A DNA stretch of 64,000 nucleotides from an uncultured Erythrobacter sp. (GTDB lineage Bacteria; Pseudomonadota; Alphaproteobacteria; Sphingomonadales; Sphingomonadaceae): the NCBI GenBank assembly GCA_913055155.1, contig CAJXJR010000008.1:1-64000 (forward strand), read 5' to 3'. Below are positions 37,283-45,267 of this stretch, in pieces. The position numbers and the translations under genes were made by a program. The notes under the pieces are model-generated. The model had not been told where the DNA came from. It searched no databases and saw only the letters and a list, made by a program, of their open reading frames with translations. Position 1 is the first letter of the stretch. Each line of letters starts with the position of its first letter.

Positions 37283-38293
37283 GTGTCACAAGCCGATTTC
37301 GACTATGACATGGCCGCCGATGCGGCGGGCCTGCCGCTGTCCGTCTCGATCTTTGCCGACGACGACGACGTGCGCGCCGCCCTGCAGGAAGACCTTGCGG
37401 CAGCCGGTTTCTCCACGCGTGAAAGCGGCACCATGGACCAGTTGCTGGCAGGCGATGCGCGTGCGCTCGGCGATCTCGTGCTGGTCGATTGCCCGCGTCC
37501 CGATGTCGCCTCGATGGCGGCTTTGGCGCGGCTCGACAGCCGGGTGGCCCATGCAGGCGGCAAGCTGATCGTTTCCACTTCGGTAGAGGGGCTGGACGAT
37601 GTTTTCGCCGCTTGTGCCGAATCGCTGGCGCAGATCCTCGTCGATCCCAACAGGGCCGAACGGGTGATCGCGCTGGGGCGGATGCTGGCTGAGGTGCCGA
37701 ACCTGCGGCTGCGCGAACTGTCGGAGACCGATCGGCTGGCGCTGCTGCGCCTTACCGAGCAGGTGGGCAAGATTGCCGAGCGGCTGGATCGGATCGACAG
37801 GCGCGGCTGGGGGCAGGACCCGCAGGCCGCGAACGACAGCGCTTTCCGCTTCGAAAGCCCGGTGGATAGCTATTGCGCACCGGGCATGGAGCGCCAGCTG
37901 ACCAGCACGCCGGCCAAGGTGCCGCAGCGCAAGTCCCGCCCTGCGCTGCCCAGCGCCACGCTGGTGCGCAAGATCATCACCGCCCGGCGCCTGCGCGCGC
38001 GCTTCCTCTATGGCGAGCTGTTCGCCGATCCCGCGTGGGACATGCTGCTGGACCTGACGGCCGCGCGGGTGGAGCACACGCGGGTCTCGGTCACTTCGCT
38101 GTGCATCGCCTCGGGCGTGCCGCCCACTACTGCGCTGCGCTGGATCGGGCAGATGACCGAAGCCGGTCTTTTCGAACGGGTGGAAGACGACACCGACCGC
38201 CGCCGCGCCTTCATCCGCCTGTCGGACAAGGCAGCCGACGGCATGGCCCGTTATTTCGCCGAACTGGGGCACGACGCAAAGGCGCTGGTCTGA
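37283..38293 (+). CDS. receiver-like plus MarR-type winged-helix protein
   Basis: 336 residues from GTG at 37283, after AGGGAGA. The N-terminal part (about 20-140) looks like a receiver: acidic FADDDDV, an Asp at residue 69 in LVLVDCP where the phosphate acceptor belongs, and KLIVSTS, but no conserved Lys. A linker of about 90 residues follows. The C-terminal part (about 235-325) is a MarR-like winged helix with VTSLCIASGVPPTTALRWIG, TEAGLFERVEDDTDRRRAFI and RLSDKA. Its target is unknown. An SOS-type box precedes it and no operon partner is evident. Confidence 0.75.
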   Translation: MSQADFDYDMAADAAGLPLSVSIFADDDDVRAALQEDLAAAGFSTRESGTMDQLLAGDARALGDLVLVDCPRPDVASMAALARLDSRVAHAGGKLIVSTSVEGLDDVFAACAESLAQILVDPNRAERVIALGRMLAEVPNLRLRELSETDRLALLRLTEQVGKIAERLDRIDRRGWGQDPQAANDSAFRFESPVDSYCAPGMERQLTSTPAKVPQRKSRPALPSATLVRKIITARRLRARFLYGELFADPAWDMLLDLTAARVEHTRVSVTSLCIASGVPPTTALRWIGQMTEAGLFERVEDDTDRRRAFIRLSDKAADGMARYFAELGHDAKALV

Positions 38294-38306
38294 GCCTCAA
38301 GGATAC

Positions 38307-39287
38307 CTAGCGGCGGTTGAAGGCTTCCTGCACATCGCCAAGGTCGCTTACGCCGTTGGCGATCAGCAATTGCAGCAGGATCCGCGCTTTCGCCGGGCCC
38401 AGTGCGCGTGCGGCGACGAAACGGTTTGCATTGTCGTCGGGCTCGCGGTCGACCAGCCCTTCGTCCACGCGTGAACTGCGCACCACCAGCACGCCTTGCG
38501 CCGCGGCCTCGGCCAGGGCCTCGCGCACGCTATCTGGCGCATTACCGTCGCCAAGTCCGGCCAGCACGATCCCTCGCGCGCCTGCTTCCACCAGCCGCGC
38601 CACGCTGTCGCGATCCTGCCCGGCGTAGCAGTGCAGGATCGGCACTTCGGGAAATTCGTCGGGGAACTGCCACCGCGCAGCTTCGCCCAGCCGCCATTGC
38701 GGTTGCAGCCAGTCGAGCGAACTCGGCGTGGCAAAGGCCACCGCGCCGCGCGGAAAGCCCTTGAAGGCGTTGGAGCCGGTGGTGTGCGCCTTCCTTGCGT
38801 CGCGCGCCGACAGCACCTGGTCGCCCATCACCAGCAGCACGCCGCGCCCCGGTGCATCGGGATCGGCCGCCACGCGGACGGCATTGGCGAAATTCCGCAG
38901 GCCGTCGCTGCCAACCGCATCGGCGGGTCGCATCGCGCCCACAAGGACAACAGGCTTGCTGGTGGGCAGCGTCAGGTCGAGCAGGAAGGCGGTTTCCTCT
39001 GCCGTATCGGTGCCGTGGGTTATGATAATTCCGTCGCAAGCGTCATCGCGCATCGCCGCGCCGATGCCTTCATGCAGGTCGCGCCAGATGGCCGGGCCGA
39101 CATTGGCCGAATCGATATTGGCCACTTGCCGCCCGTCGAGCCGGGCATCCACGCCCAGTGCCGCGAACTCGGCGAGGAAGGCGCCGATCTCGATCTGGCC
39201 GGGCCGATAGTCGCGCCGGGTGGCTGAGCCGGCCTGCCCGGCAATGGTGCCACCGGTGGCAAGGACAAGGATCGAAGCGTGGCGCAT
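38307..39287 (-). CDS. L-asparaginase
   Basis: 326 residues. Both active-site Thr motifs are present: VLATGGTIAGQAG near the start and IIITHGTDTAEETAFLL near residue 90, with PVVLVGAMRPADAVGSDGL. GCFH-type details are absent, so type I or II cannot be assigned safely. It turns asparagine into aspartate and ammonia. No signal peptide is visible, so it is probably cytoplasmic. Convergent with the MarR-type gene, 13 bases apart. Confidence 0.9.
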   Translation of the reverse strand: MRHASILVLATGGTIAGQAGSATRRDYRPGQIEIGAFLAEFAALGVDARLDGRQVANIDSANVGPAIWRDLHEGIGAAMRDDACDGIIITHGTDTAEETAFLLDLTLPTSKPVVLVGAMRPADAVGSDGLRNFANAVRVAADPDAPGRGVLLVMGDQVLSARDARKAHTTGSNAFKGFPRGAVAFATPSSLDWLQPQWRLGEAARWQFPDEFPEVPILHCYAGQDRDSVARLVEAGARGIVLAGLGDGNAPDSVREALAEAAAQGVLVVRSSRVDEGLVDREPDDNANRFVAARALGPAKARILLQLLIANGVSDLGDVQEAFNRR

Positions 39288-39312
39288 GGGAGTGGCGTTA
39301 GCGGCGAGATCG

Positions 39313-39335
39313 AAGCGAAGCCAGCGACTTCGCTT
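39313..39335 (-). terminator. hairpin after tRNA-Val
   Basis: AAGCGAAG and CTTCGCTT form a perfect 8-bp stem with a 7-base loop, 16 bases after the tRNA 3' end on the minus strand. The T-rich side (CTTCGCTTTTCTC) faces the plus strand, so it could serve either direction. It also lies in front of the asparaginase start. Confidence 0.45.
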
Positions 39336-39351
39336 TTCTCAGGCGACACAC

Positions 39352-39427
39352 TGGTGGGCGATGACAGGCTCGAACTGCCGACCCTCTCGGTGTAAACGAG
39401 ATGCTCTACCAACTGAGCTAATCGCCC
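39352..39427 (-). tRNA. tRNA-Val (anticodon UAC)
   Basis: 76 bases on the minus strand with an encoded CCA end. The acceptor stem pairs GGGCGAT with ATCGCCC. The D arm is TAGCTCAGTTGGTAGAGC. The anticodon stem TCTCG/CGAGA holds loop TTTACAC with anticodon TAC. The T arm contains GTTCGAGC. It is the only tRNA in the window. Confidence 0.97.
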
Positions 39428-39502
39428 CAACACCAGTGCCGTGTCGCTTGTAGCGCGCGCCCCTTAGCGTAAGGTTAGCCTGCGTGGGAAGGGGAAACAT
39501 GC

Positions 39503-40756
39503 GTGAAGCTTGATATTGCCATCGTCGGCTGCGGGCTTTCCGGGCTGGCAGCTGCGCTGCTGCTGCACCGGCAAAGGCATGCGGTCACGCTTTACGAACG
39601 GTTCGAAGCACCGCGCCCGGTCGGATCCGGCCTGATGGTGCAGCCGACAGGCCTGGCGGTGCTGGCCGCGCTGGGGCTGGCCGAGGCGACTGTCGCCAAC
39701 GGCGCGCCGGTCGATGCCCTGCTGGGCCTCAACACGGAGGGCGAGCCGGTGCTGGAGGCCGAGTATCGCCACCTCGCCATTCCGGGCGCCTTCGGCCTCG
39801 GCATCCACCGCGCCAGCCTGTTCGGCGTGCTGTACCGGGCGGTACAGGCGGCAGGCATCGCCATTGCCACCGGGCACGAGGTGGCAGGCTCCGCGGCGGA
39901 GGGCGACAAGCGGCGCCTGGACTTCGCCGACGGCACCCGGTCACCGGCGCATGACCTTGTGATCGACGCTGCCGGTCTTGGCTCTCGCCTCGTACCGAAA
40001 TTTGACCACTGGCTGCCCTACGGCGCGCTGTGGGCGACGATCGACTGGCCCGCTAACGGCCCTTTCCAGCGCCGCCTGCTGGAACAGCGCTATGCCCGCG
40101 CCGAGCAGATGGTGGGCCTGCTGCCGCTGGCCGAAGGGCGCGCGGCGTTCTTCTGGTCGCTGAAGGGCGATGATTACCCGCGCTGGCAGGATCGCGGGCT
40201 CGATTCATGGCGCAACGATGTCTGCGCGCTATGGCCCGAATGCGAGCAGCTGGCGGGTCAGTTCACCGATCCAGCGCAGCTGACTTTCGCCCGCTATGCC
40301 CATCGCACCACGAAAGCGTCGGTGGGTGAGCGGATCGTCCATATCGGCGATGCCTGGCACGCGGCCAGCCCGCAGCTGGGGCAGGGGGCAAACATGGCGC
40401 TGCTCGATGCCTACGCGCTGGCGCTGGCGCTGGCGATGGAGCGATCAGGCGACCTCGATACCGCCTTTGCGCACTTCCTGAAGCTGCGCCTTGGCCATGT
40501 GCGGCTGTACCAGTGGATGACCTGGTGGTTCACCCCGCCGTTCCAGTCCGATTCGCCGTGGCCCGCCATTTTTCGCGACCACTTCATGGCGCCGGGCTCG
40601 CGCATTCCGCCGGGGCCGCGCCTGAAGGCCGCAACGCTTTCGGGCCTTGCCGGATCGCCGCTGGCGAAGCTGGGGCTGGCGCCGCCCGATTACGAATCGC
40701 TGGCGGCCAGCGCGTCCAGCACTTCGGTACGCGCTTCCTCGCTGCCCCAGTCGTAG
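39503..40756 (+). CDS. FAD-dependent monooxygenase-like oxidoreductase
   Basis: 417 residues from GTG at 39503 with AGGGG upstream. FAD-binding IAIVGCGLSGLAAALLLHRQ, a middle segment VIDAAGLGSRL and the C-terminal IGDAWHAASPQLGQGANMAL show a PHBH-type flavoprotein monooxygenase. The substrate cannot be read from sequence. Its last 22 codons overlap the TlpA-like gene on the other strand by 67 bases, and the tail [18 protein letters not shown] looks like read-through beyond a lost stop codon. No operon partner. Confidence 0.8.
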   Translation: MKLDIAIVGCGLSGLAAALLLHRQRHAVTLYERFEAPRPVGSGLMVQPTGLAVLAALGLAEATVANGAPVDALLGLNTEGEPVLEAEYRHLAIPGAFGLGIHRASLFGVLYRAVQAAGIAIATGHEVAGSAAEGDKRRLDFADGTRSPAHDLVIDAAGLGSRLVPKFDHWLPYGALWATIDWPANGPFQRRLLEQRYARAEQMVGLLPLAEGRAAFFWSLKGDDYPRWQDRGLDSWRNDVCALWPECEQLAGQFTDPAQLTFARYAHRTTKASVGERIVHIGDAWHAASPQLGQGANMALLDAYALALALAMERSGDLDTAFAHFLKLRLGHVRLYQWMTWWFTPPFQSDSPWPAIFRDHFMAPGSRIPPGPRLKAATLSGLAGSPLAKLGLAPPDYESLAASASSTSVRASSLPQS

Positions 40757-41283
40757 GCACCGATTACGCGCCACAGTTCATTGCCTTGCGCATCGTAAAG
40801 CACGGTGAGCGGCAGTACCGGTCCACCGCCGAAGGTGAAAGCCAGGTCGTTCTGCGGGTCCAGCCATTGCGGCAGGTTGGCAAGGTCGCGTGTCGCAAAG
40901 AATGGCTCCACCACTTCGGCGCCGCGCATGTCCTCGCTCACCGTCAGCACGCGCACCTGCCCGTCGAGGTCGGCGGCCAGGTCGTTCAGCAGCGGCATTT
41001 CCACCACGCACGGCGCGCACCACGTTGCCCACAGGTTCAGCAGCACCGGTTCGCCCACTTCGGACAGCACCAATTCTTCGCCTTGCGGGTTGACCACGGT
41101 GACTTCGGGAATGGTCTCGCCAGCAAAGGAACGGTCCAGCGTGCCGGTGAGTTCGACAGTTTCGCTTGACGCGGGCGAACCGACGTTTTCTTGCGCCGCA
41201 TCCTCCCCGCCGTTATCGCACGCGCCGAGAGACAAGGCCGCAAGGGCGGCGGAAGCAGACAGGAACAGGCGCGACTTGGCCAA
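40690..41283 (-). CDS. TlpA-family thioredoxin lipoprotein
   Basis: 197 residues from TTG at 41283, which follows GGAGGA by seven bases. The lipoprotein signal is [10 protein letters not shown]. The thioredoxin fold has [19 protein letters not shown] (CxxC active site) and [11 protein letters not shown] (cis-Pro). TlpA-like proteins reduce periplasmic thiols, for example on CuA or cytochrome c maturation clients, and receive electrons from DsbD, which is encoded in this window. The start lies 19 bases from the argH start on the opposite strand. Confidence 0.85.
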   Translation of the reverse strand: MAKSRLFLSASAALAALSLGACDNGGEDAAQENVGSPASSETVELTGTLDRSFAGETIPEVTVVNPQGEELVLSEVGEPVLLNLWATWCAPCVVEMPLLNDLAADLDGQVRVLTVSEDMRGAEVVEPFFATRDLANLPQWLDPQNDLAFTFGGGPVLPLTVLYDAQGNELWRVIGAYDWGSEEARTEVLDALAASDS

Positions 41284-41302
41284 GGATACATCCTCCAATG
41301 CA

Positions 41303-42679
41303 ATGTGGGGCGGGCGCTTTGCCGAAGGCCCCTCTGCGATCATGCGCGAAATTAATGCGTCGATCCCGTTCGACAAGGCCCTGTGGCAACAGGATATCGC
41401 CGCAAGCAAGGCGCACGTCGCCATGTTGGCCGCCTGCGATATCGTGACCGACGCCGATGCCGAGACGATTATCGAAGGGCTGGAACAGGTCGCGGCCGAG
41501 TACGAAGCGGACGGCGTGCCCGAGGACTGGGACCTCGAAGACATTCACATGACCACCGAGAGCCGGCTTGCCGAACTGATCGGTGCACCGGCGGGCCGCC
41601 TGCACACCGCGCGTAGCCGTAACGACCAGGTGGCGACCGATTTCCGCCTGTGGGTGCGCGATGCCATGGACGAGGCGATTGCCGGGCTGGAGGCGCTGCA
41701 GCGCGCGCTTGTCACCCGCGCGGGCGAACACGCAGACAGCATCATGCCGGGTTTCACCCACCTGCAGACCGCGCAGCCGGTGACGCTGGGCCACCACCTG
41801 ATGGCCTATTACGAAATGGCCGCGCGCGACGTGTCACGGTTCAAGGATGCGCGCAGGCGGTTGAACCTGTGCCCGCTGGGCAGCGCGGCGCTGGCCGGCA
41901 CGGGCTTTCCCATCGACCGCGAGATGACCGCGCAGGCGCTGGGCTTTGCCGGGCCGACGGCGAACAGCCTCGATGCCGTGTCCGATCGCGACTTCGCGCT
42001 CGATTACCTGACGGCGGCCAGCCAGTGCGCGCTCCACCTCTCGCGGTTGGCGGAGGAGTTCGTGATCTGGGCCAGCCAGCCCTTCGGCTTCGTGCGCATG
42101 CCCGATACGCTGTCCACCGGTTCCTCCATCATGCCGCAGAAGAAGAACCCCGATGCCGCCGAACTGGTGCGCGGCCATGCCGGACGCATCGTCGGCTGCC
42201 AGACCGCGCTGATGGTGACGATGAAGGGCCTGCCGCTCGCCTATTCCAAGGACATGCAGGACGACAAGCCGCCGGTGTTCGAAGCCGCGGGCCTGCTGCG
42301 CCTCTCCATCGCAGCGATGGTGGGCATGGTGGCTGATGCCACGTTCAGGGCAGAGCGCATGCGCCAGGCGGCAGAGTTGGGCTATGCCACCGCCACCGAC
42401 CTTGCCGACTGGCTGGTGCGCGAGGCTGACATTCCCTTCCGCGAGGCGCACCACATCACCGGGGCGGCGGTGAAGCTGGCCGAAAGCAAGGGCGTGGCGC
42501 TGGATGAATTGTCGCTCGACGAATTGCAGGCGATCGATGGCCGCGTGGACGAGCGCGTCTACACCGCGCTGTCGGTGGAGGCATCGGTGGCCGCGCGCAA
42601 GAGCCACGGCGGCACAGCGCCTGACGAAGTGCGAAAACGCGTGGCCGAAGCACGTGCTACGCTGGGGATGGACCAGTGA
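41303..42679 (+). CDS. argH: argininosuccinate lyase
   Basis: 458 residues. [14 protein letters not shown] at the start, [19 protein letters not shown] and the fumarase-superfamily signature [19 protein letters not shown] are complete. It splits argininosuccinate to arginine and fumarate. The ATG at 41303 is the usual start, but the nearest ribosome site (AAGGA) is about 16 bases upstream, inside the divergent tlpA start. A GTGA overlap links it to the small lipoprotein gene that follows. Confidence 0.95.
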   Translation: MWGGRFAEGPSAIMREINASIPFDKALWQQDIAASKAHVAMLAACDIVTDADAETIIEGLEQVAAEYEADGVPEDWDLEDIHMTTESRLAELIGAPAGRLHTARSRNDQVATDFRLWVRDAMDEAIAGLEALQRALVTRAGEHADSIMPGFTHLQTAQPVTLGHHLMAYYEMAARDVSRFKDARRRLNLCPLGSAALAGTGFPIDREMTAQALGFAGPTANSLDAVSDRDFALDYLTAASQCALHLSRLAEEFVIWASQPFGFVRMPDTLSTGSSIMPQKKNPDAAELVRGHAGRIVGCQTALMVTMKGLPLAYSKDMQDDKPPVFEAAGLLRLSIAAMVGMVADATFRAERMRQAAELGYATATDLADWLVREADIPFREAHHITGAAVKLAESKGVALDELSLDELQAIDGRVDERVYTALSVEASVAARKSHGGTAPDEVRKRVAEARATLGMDQ

Positions 42680-42915
42680 GGCGCGCAGCTATCGCCATGG
42701 CGCTGCTGTCGCTGGGTGCCTGTGCCCAGACCGCCGATCTTGAGCCGGCAGCAGGTGAAAGCCTGCCGCCTGCACCCTATGGCGCCGACCAGCCGTTGAC
42801 CGCAGAAGAATTGCTCGAACTCGACCCGCAGGCTGCGCCCGAACGCAGCGTGGAATTACGGCGCGAGAGCGAGGAGCGCGAGGACGATCCCTTCGATCTC
42901 CCGCCCGAACGTTGA
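42676..42915 (+). CDS. small lipoprotein between argH and lysA (LptM/YifL-like position)
   Basis: 79 residues from GTG, overlapping the argH stop (GTGA). A lipobox (ALLSLGAC) is followed by a short mature part rich in Pro, Glu and Arg and ending [10 protein letters not shown]. In other proteobacteria a small lipoprotein of the LptM/YifL type sits in a similar place near dapF or lysA and helps mature the LPS translocon. That role here is inference from location only. It is probably outer-membrane anchored. Confidence 0.65.
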   Translation: MRRAAIAMALLSLGACAQTADLEPAAGESLPPAPYGADQPLTAEELLELDPQAAPERSVELRRESEEREDDPFDLPPER

Positions 42916-42930
42916 TTGGATTGAATTCTA

Positions 42931-44211
42931 GTGGACCATTTCCAGTTGAAGAACGGCGCAATGTACGCCGAGGACGTGCCGCTTTCGCGCATCGCGGAAG
43001 AAGTGGGCACGCCCGTCTACGTCTATTCGCGCGCCACGCTTGAACGCCACGCGCGCGTGTTCCGCGAAGGGCTGGCCCCGGTGGCAGAGGCGAGCGGGCG
43101 TGAGCCGCTGTGCGCCTTTGCGGTGAAGGCCAATCCCAACCTTGCCGTGCTGAAAGTGCTGAGCCGCGAGGGCTTCGGCGCCGACGTGGTCTCGGGCGGG
43201 GAACTGGTGCGCGCGCTGACGGCGGGCGTGCCGGCGGACAAGATCGTCTTTTCCGGTGTCGGCAAGACGCGCGCAGAGCTGCAACTTGGCCTCGACAAGG
43301 CGATCGGCCAGTTCAACATCGAAAGCACCGAGGAAGGCCGCGAACTGGCCGAGCTGGCCGCCAGCCAGGGGCTGGAGGCGCAGGCCACCTTGCGCATCAA
43401 TCCCGATGTCGATGCCAGGACGCACGAGAAGATCTCCACCGGCCGGGCAGAAAACAAGTTCGGCATCCCGCTGGTGCGCGCGCGCGAAGTCTTTGCCGAA
43501 CTGGCGGCGCTGCCGGGGCTGAACCTGCGCGGCGTGGCCGTGCACATCGGTAGCCAGCTGCTCGACCTGGAACCGATGGAAGTGGCCTTTGCCAAGGTCG
43601 GCCAGCTGGTGGCGGACCTGCGCGCCGATGGCCACACCATCACTCACGTTGACCTGGGCGGCGGGCTGGGCGTGCCCTACAAGGCAGGCGACGTACCGCC
43701 CAGCCCGGCTGACTATGGCCGGATGGTGGCCCGCGCGACTGCGGGCTGGGACGTGCACCTCACTTTCGAACCGGGCCGCGTCATCGCGGGCAACGCCGGC
43801 GTGCTATTGACCCGTGTGGTGCGGGTAAAGCGCGGCGGCAACGGCCCGCCGTTCGTGATCGTCGATGCCGCGATGAACGACCTTGCCCGGCCTGCCATGT
43901 ACGGCGCCTGGCACGATTTCGATGCCGTGGCGCCCACCGGCGATCGGATGGTCGCCAATATCGTCGGCCCAATCTGCGAGACGGGCGATACCTTTGCCAC
44001 GGACCGCGAGGTCGATGCGCTGCAATCGGGCGATCTTGCGGTGTTCCGCACCGCGGGCGCCTATGGCGCGACCATGGCCAGCAGCTACAACTCGCGCGGG
44101 TTCGTGCCCGAAGTGCTGGTCGACGGGGACAAGTACGCCGTCGTCGCCGATCGCATCCCCGCCGATGCCATCATGGACGCAGAGCGCGTGCCGGACTTCC
44201 TGCAGGACTGA
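42931..44211 (+). CDS. lysA: diaminopimelate decarboxylase
   Basis: 426 residues from GTG at 42931. The PLP Lys is in LCAFAVKANPNLAVLK. GADVVSGGELVRA, GVAVHIGSQLLDLEP and the Gly-rich GGGLGVPY with EPGRVIAGNAG follow the fold type III pattern. GPICETGDTFATDRE supplies the Cys. It decarboxylates meso-diaminopimelate to lysine. It follows the argH lipoprotein by 15 bases, and the siroheme synthase gene begins inside its stop codon. Confidence 0.96.
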   Translation: MDHFQLKNGAMYAEDVPLSRIAEEVGTPVYVYSRATLERHARVFREGLAPVAEASGREPLCAFAVKANPNLAVLKVLSREGFGADVVSGGELVRALTAGVPADKIVFSGVGKTRAELQLGLDKAIGQFNIESTEEGRELAELAASQGLEAQATLRINPDVDARTHEKISTGRAENKFGIPLVRAREVFAELAALPGLNLRGVAVHIGSQLLDLEPMEVAFAKVGQLVADLRADGHTITHVDLGGGLGVPYKAGDVPPSPADYGRMVARATAGWDVHLTFEPGRVIAGNAGVLLTRVVRVKRGGNGPPFVIVDAAMNDLARPAMYGAWHDFDAVAPTGDRMVANIVGPICETGDTFATDREVDALQSGDLAVFRTAGAYGATMASSYNSRGFVPEVLVDGDKYAVVADRIPADAIMDAERVPDFLQD

Positions 44212-44990
44212 TGCACTCGCTGCCGCTCTTCCACCGCCTTGCCGGACAGCCGGTGATCGTGCTGGGAGAAGGCGACATGGCCGAGCCCAAGCGGCGGCTG
44301 GTGGAGCGCGCCGGCGGGCGCGTGGTGCGCGACATGCAGGAAGGCATCGACGAAGGTGCGCGCCTGGCCTTCGTGGCGCACGACGATGCGAAGATGTGCG
44401 AAGGCGATGCCATTCGCCTGCGCTGTGCCGGGCTGCTGGTAAACGTGGTCGACCGGCCCGACCTGTGCGATTTCACCACGCCCAGCGTGCTCGATCGCGA
44501 TCCGGTGCTGGTGGCGGTGAGCACGGGCGGCGCCTCTGCCGGTCTTGCCAAGCAATTGCGCTTGCGGCTGGAGAAGCTGCTGCCGGCCGACCTTGGCGCA
44601 CTGGCGGACAAGCTGTTTTCCATGCGCGAGGCTATCAAGGCGCGCTTTCCCGACATGGCCACGCGGCGCCGCGCCCTCGACGAGGCGCTGGGTGAGGGGG
44701 GCATGCTCGATCCGCTGGCGACGGAGGGTGAATCCCGCGTGCAAGCCTGGCTGGACGAGGCCGATTACAGCGAGGCCGATCGTACAGAAATTGTAACCCT
44801 TTCCAGCGATGATCCGGATGACCTGACCATCCGCCAGGCCCGCTTGCTGGGCAGCGCCGACGCGGTAATTGCCGACCCGGCTAGCCCGCCCGCCGTGCTC
44901 GCCCGCGCCAGGGCCGATGCGCAGCGGCTGTCATTGCCGCACGACGGGCCCATGCCGAAAGGCCTGGTGGTGGTGCTGCACCGCGCCTGA
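44211..44990 (+). CDS. precorrin-2 dehydrogenase/siroheme synthase with SUMT remnant
   Basis: 259 residues. The N-terminal NAD-binding domain is PVIVLGEGDMAEPKRRL, and VNVVDRPDLCDFTTPSVLD is the CysG-type motif with the catalytic Asp. It makes sirohydrochlorin and then siroheme from precorrin-2. After about residue 195 the sequence IVTLSSDDPDDLTIRQARLL, GSADAVIADPASPPAVLARA and RADAQRL resembles the first 45 residues of a uroporphyrinogen methyltransferase. It lacks the GAGPGD motif and the rest of that domain. It is the last gene of the argH-lysA run. Confidence 0.85.
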   Translation: MHSLPLFHRLAGQPVIVLGEGDMAEPKRRLVERAGGRVVRDMQEGIDEGARLAFVAHDDAKMCEGDAIRLRCAGLLVNVVDRPDLCDFTTPSVLDRDPVLVAVSTGGASAGLAKQLRLRLEKLLPADLGALADKLFSMREAIKARFPDMATRRRALDEALGEGGMLDPLATEGESRVQAWLDEADYSEADRTEIVTLSSDDPDDLTIRQARLLGSADAVIADPASPPAVLARARADAQRLSLPHDGPMPKGLVVVLHRA

Positions 44991-44992
44991 AA

Positions 44993-45008
44993 CGGCAGAG
45001 TCCTGCCG
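44993..45008 (+). terminator. hairpin after siroheme synthase
   Basis: CGGCAG and CTGCCG make a 6-bp stem with loop AGTC, three bases after the stop codon. An AT-rich segment (TTTAATTTAACC) follows after ten bases but no clear T run. This is a weak terminator or the start of the next promoter region. Confidence 0.4.
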
Positions 45009-45053
45009 ATTACAGTCATTTAATTTAACCTCTTGCCCCGCGCGAGGCACATC

Positions 45054-45092
45054 CTCCTGCAGAAACGGCAAGGTGTCGTTTCATTGCAGGAG
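45054..45092 (+). promoter_or_regulatory. hairpin that buries the ribosome site of the small peptide gene
   Basis: CTCCTGCA (45054-45061) pairs with TGCAGGAG (45085-45092), and GAAACG (45062-45067) pairs with CGTTTC (45077-45082), with a two-base bulge and a 9-base loop. This 14-bp stem fully encloses CAGGAG, the ribosome site of the gene at 45102. Opening it would be needed for translation. No known riboswitch class is evident. Confidence 0.65.
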
Positions 45093-45101
45093 ACCACGAA
45101 C

Positions 45102-45257
45102 ATGAAACTGCCCAAGATCGATCTGGCAAGCCTGCCCGATCTCGACACGCTGACCGGATTTTTCGGTTCCATGCGCAATCCCGGCCAGGAAGACTCGGTG
45201 ATCGTGCTGGCCACCGTCGTCTACGATAGCAATCCGCCCGGCAGCGGCCTGATCTGA
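45102..45257 (+). CDS. 51-residue peptide of unknown function, possible precursor peptide
   Basis: The ATG at 45102 follows AGGAG with a 9-base gap. The product opens MKLPKIDLASLPDLDTLTGF and ends VVYDSNPPGSGLI, with GSMRNPGQED in between. It has no Cys and no signal peptide. An amphipathic first part and a short hydrophobic/Tyr-Pro-Gly last part look like leader and core of a ribosomal peptide, but no known class fits. The gene is 11 bases before the HEAT protein gene and its ribosome site is held in a strong hairpin, so expression seems controlled. Function unknown. Confidence 0.6.
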   Translation: MKLPKIDLASLPDLDTLTGFFGSMRNPGQEDSVIVLATVVYDSNPPGSGLI

Positions 45258-45267
45258 GCCTGTCGCG

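Noticed and set aside
39313-39335. Inverted repeat as an attachment site next to the tRNA gene
   Set aside because: No integrase, no duplicated tRNA end and no foreign-looking segment follows; a hairpin is the simpler reading.
45102-45257. Lasso-peptide or lanthipeptide precursor
   Set aside because: No lasso cyclase, protease or lanthionine synthetase gene is nearby and the core has no Cys, so no known class was assigned.
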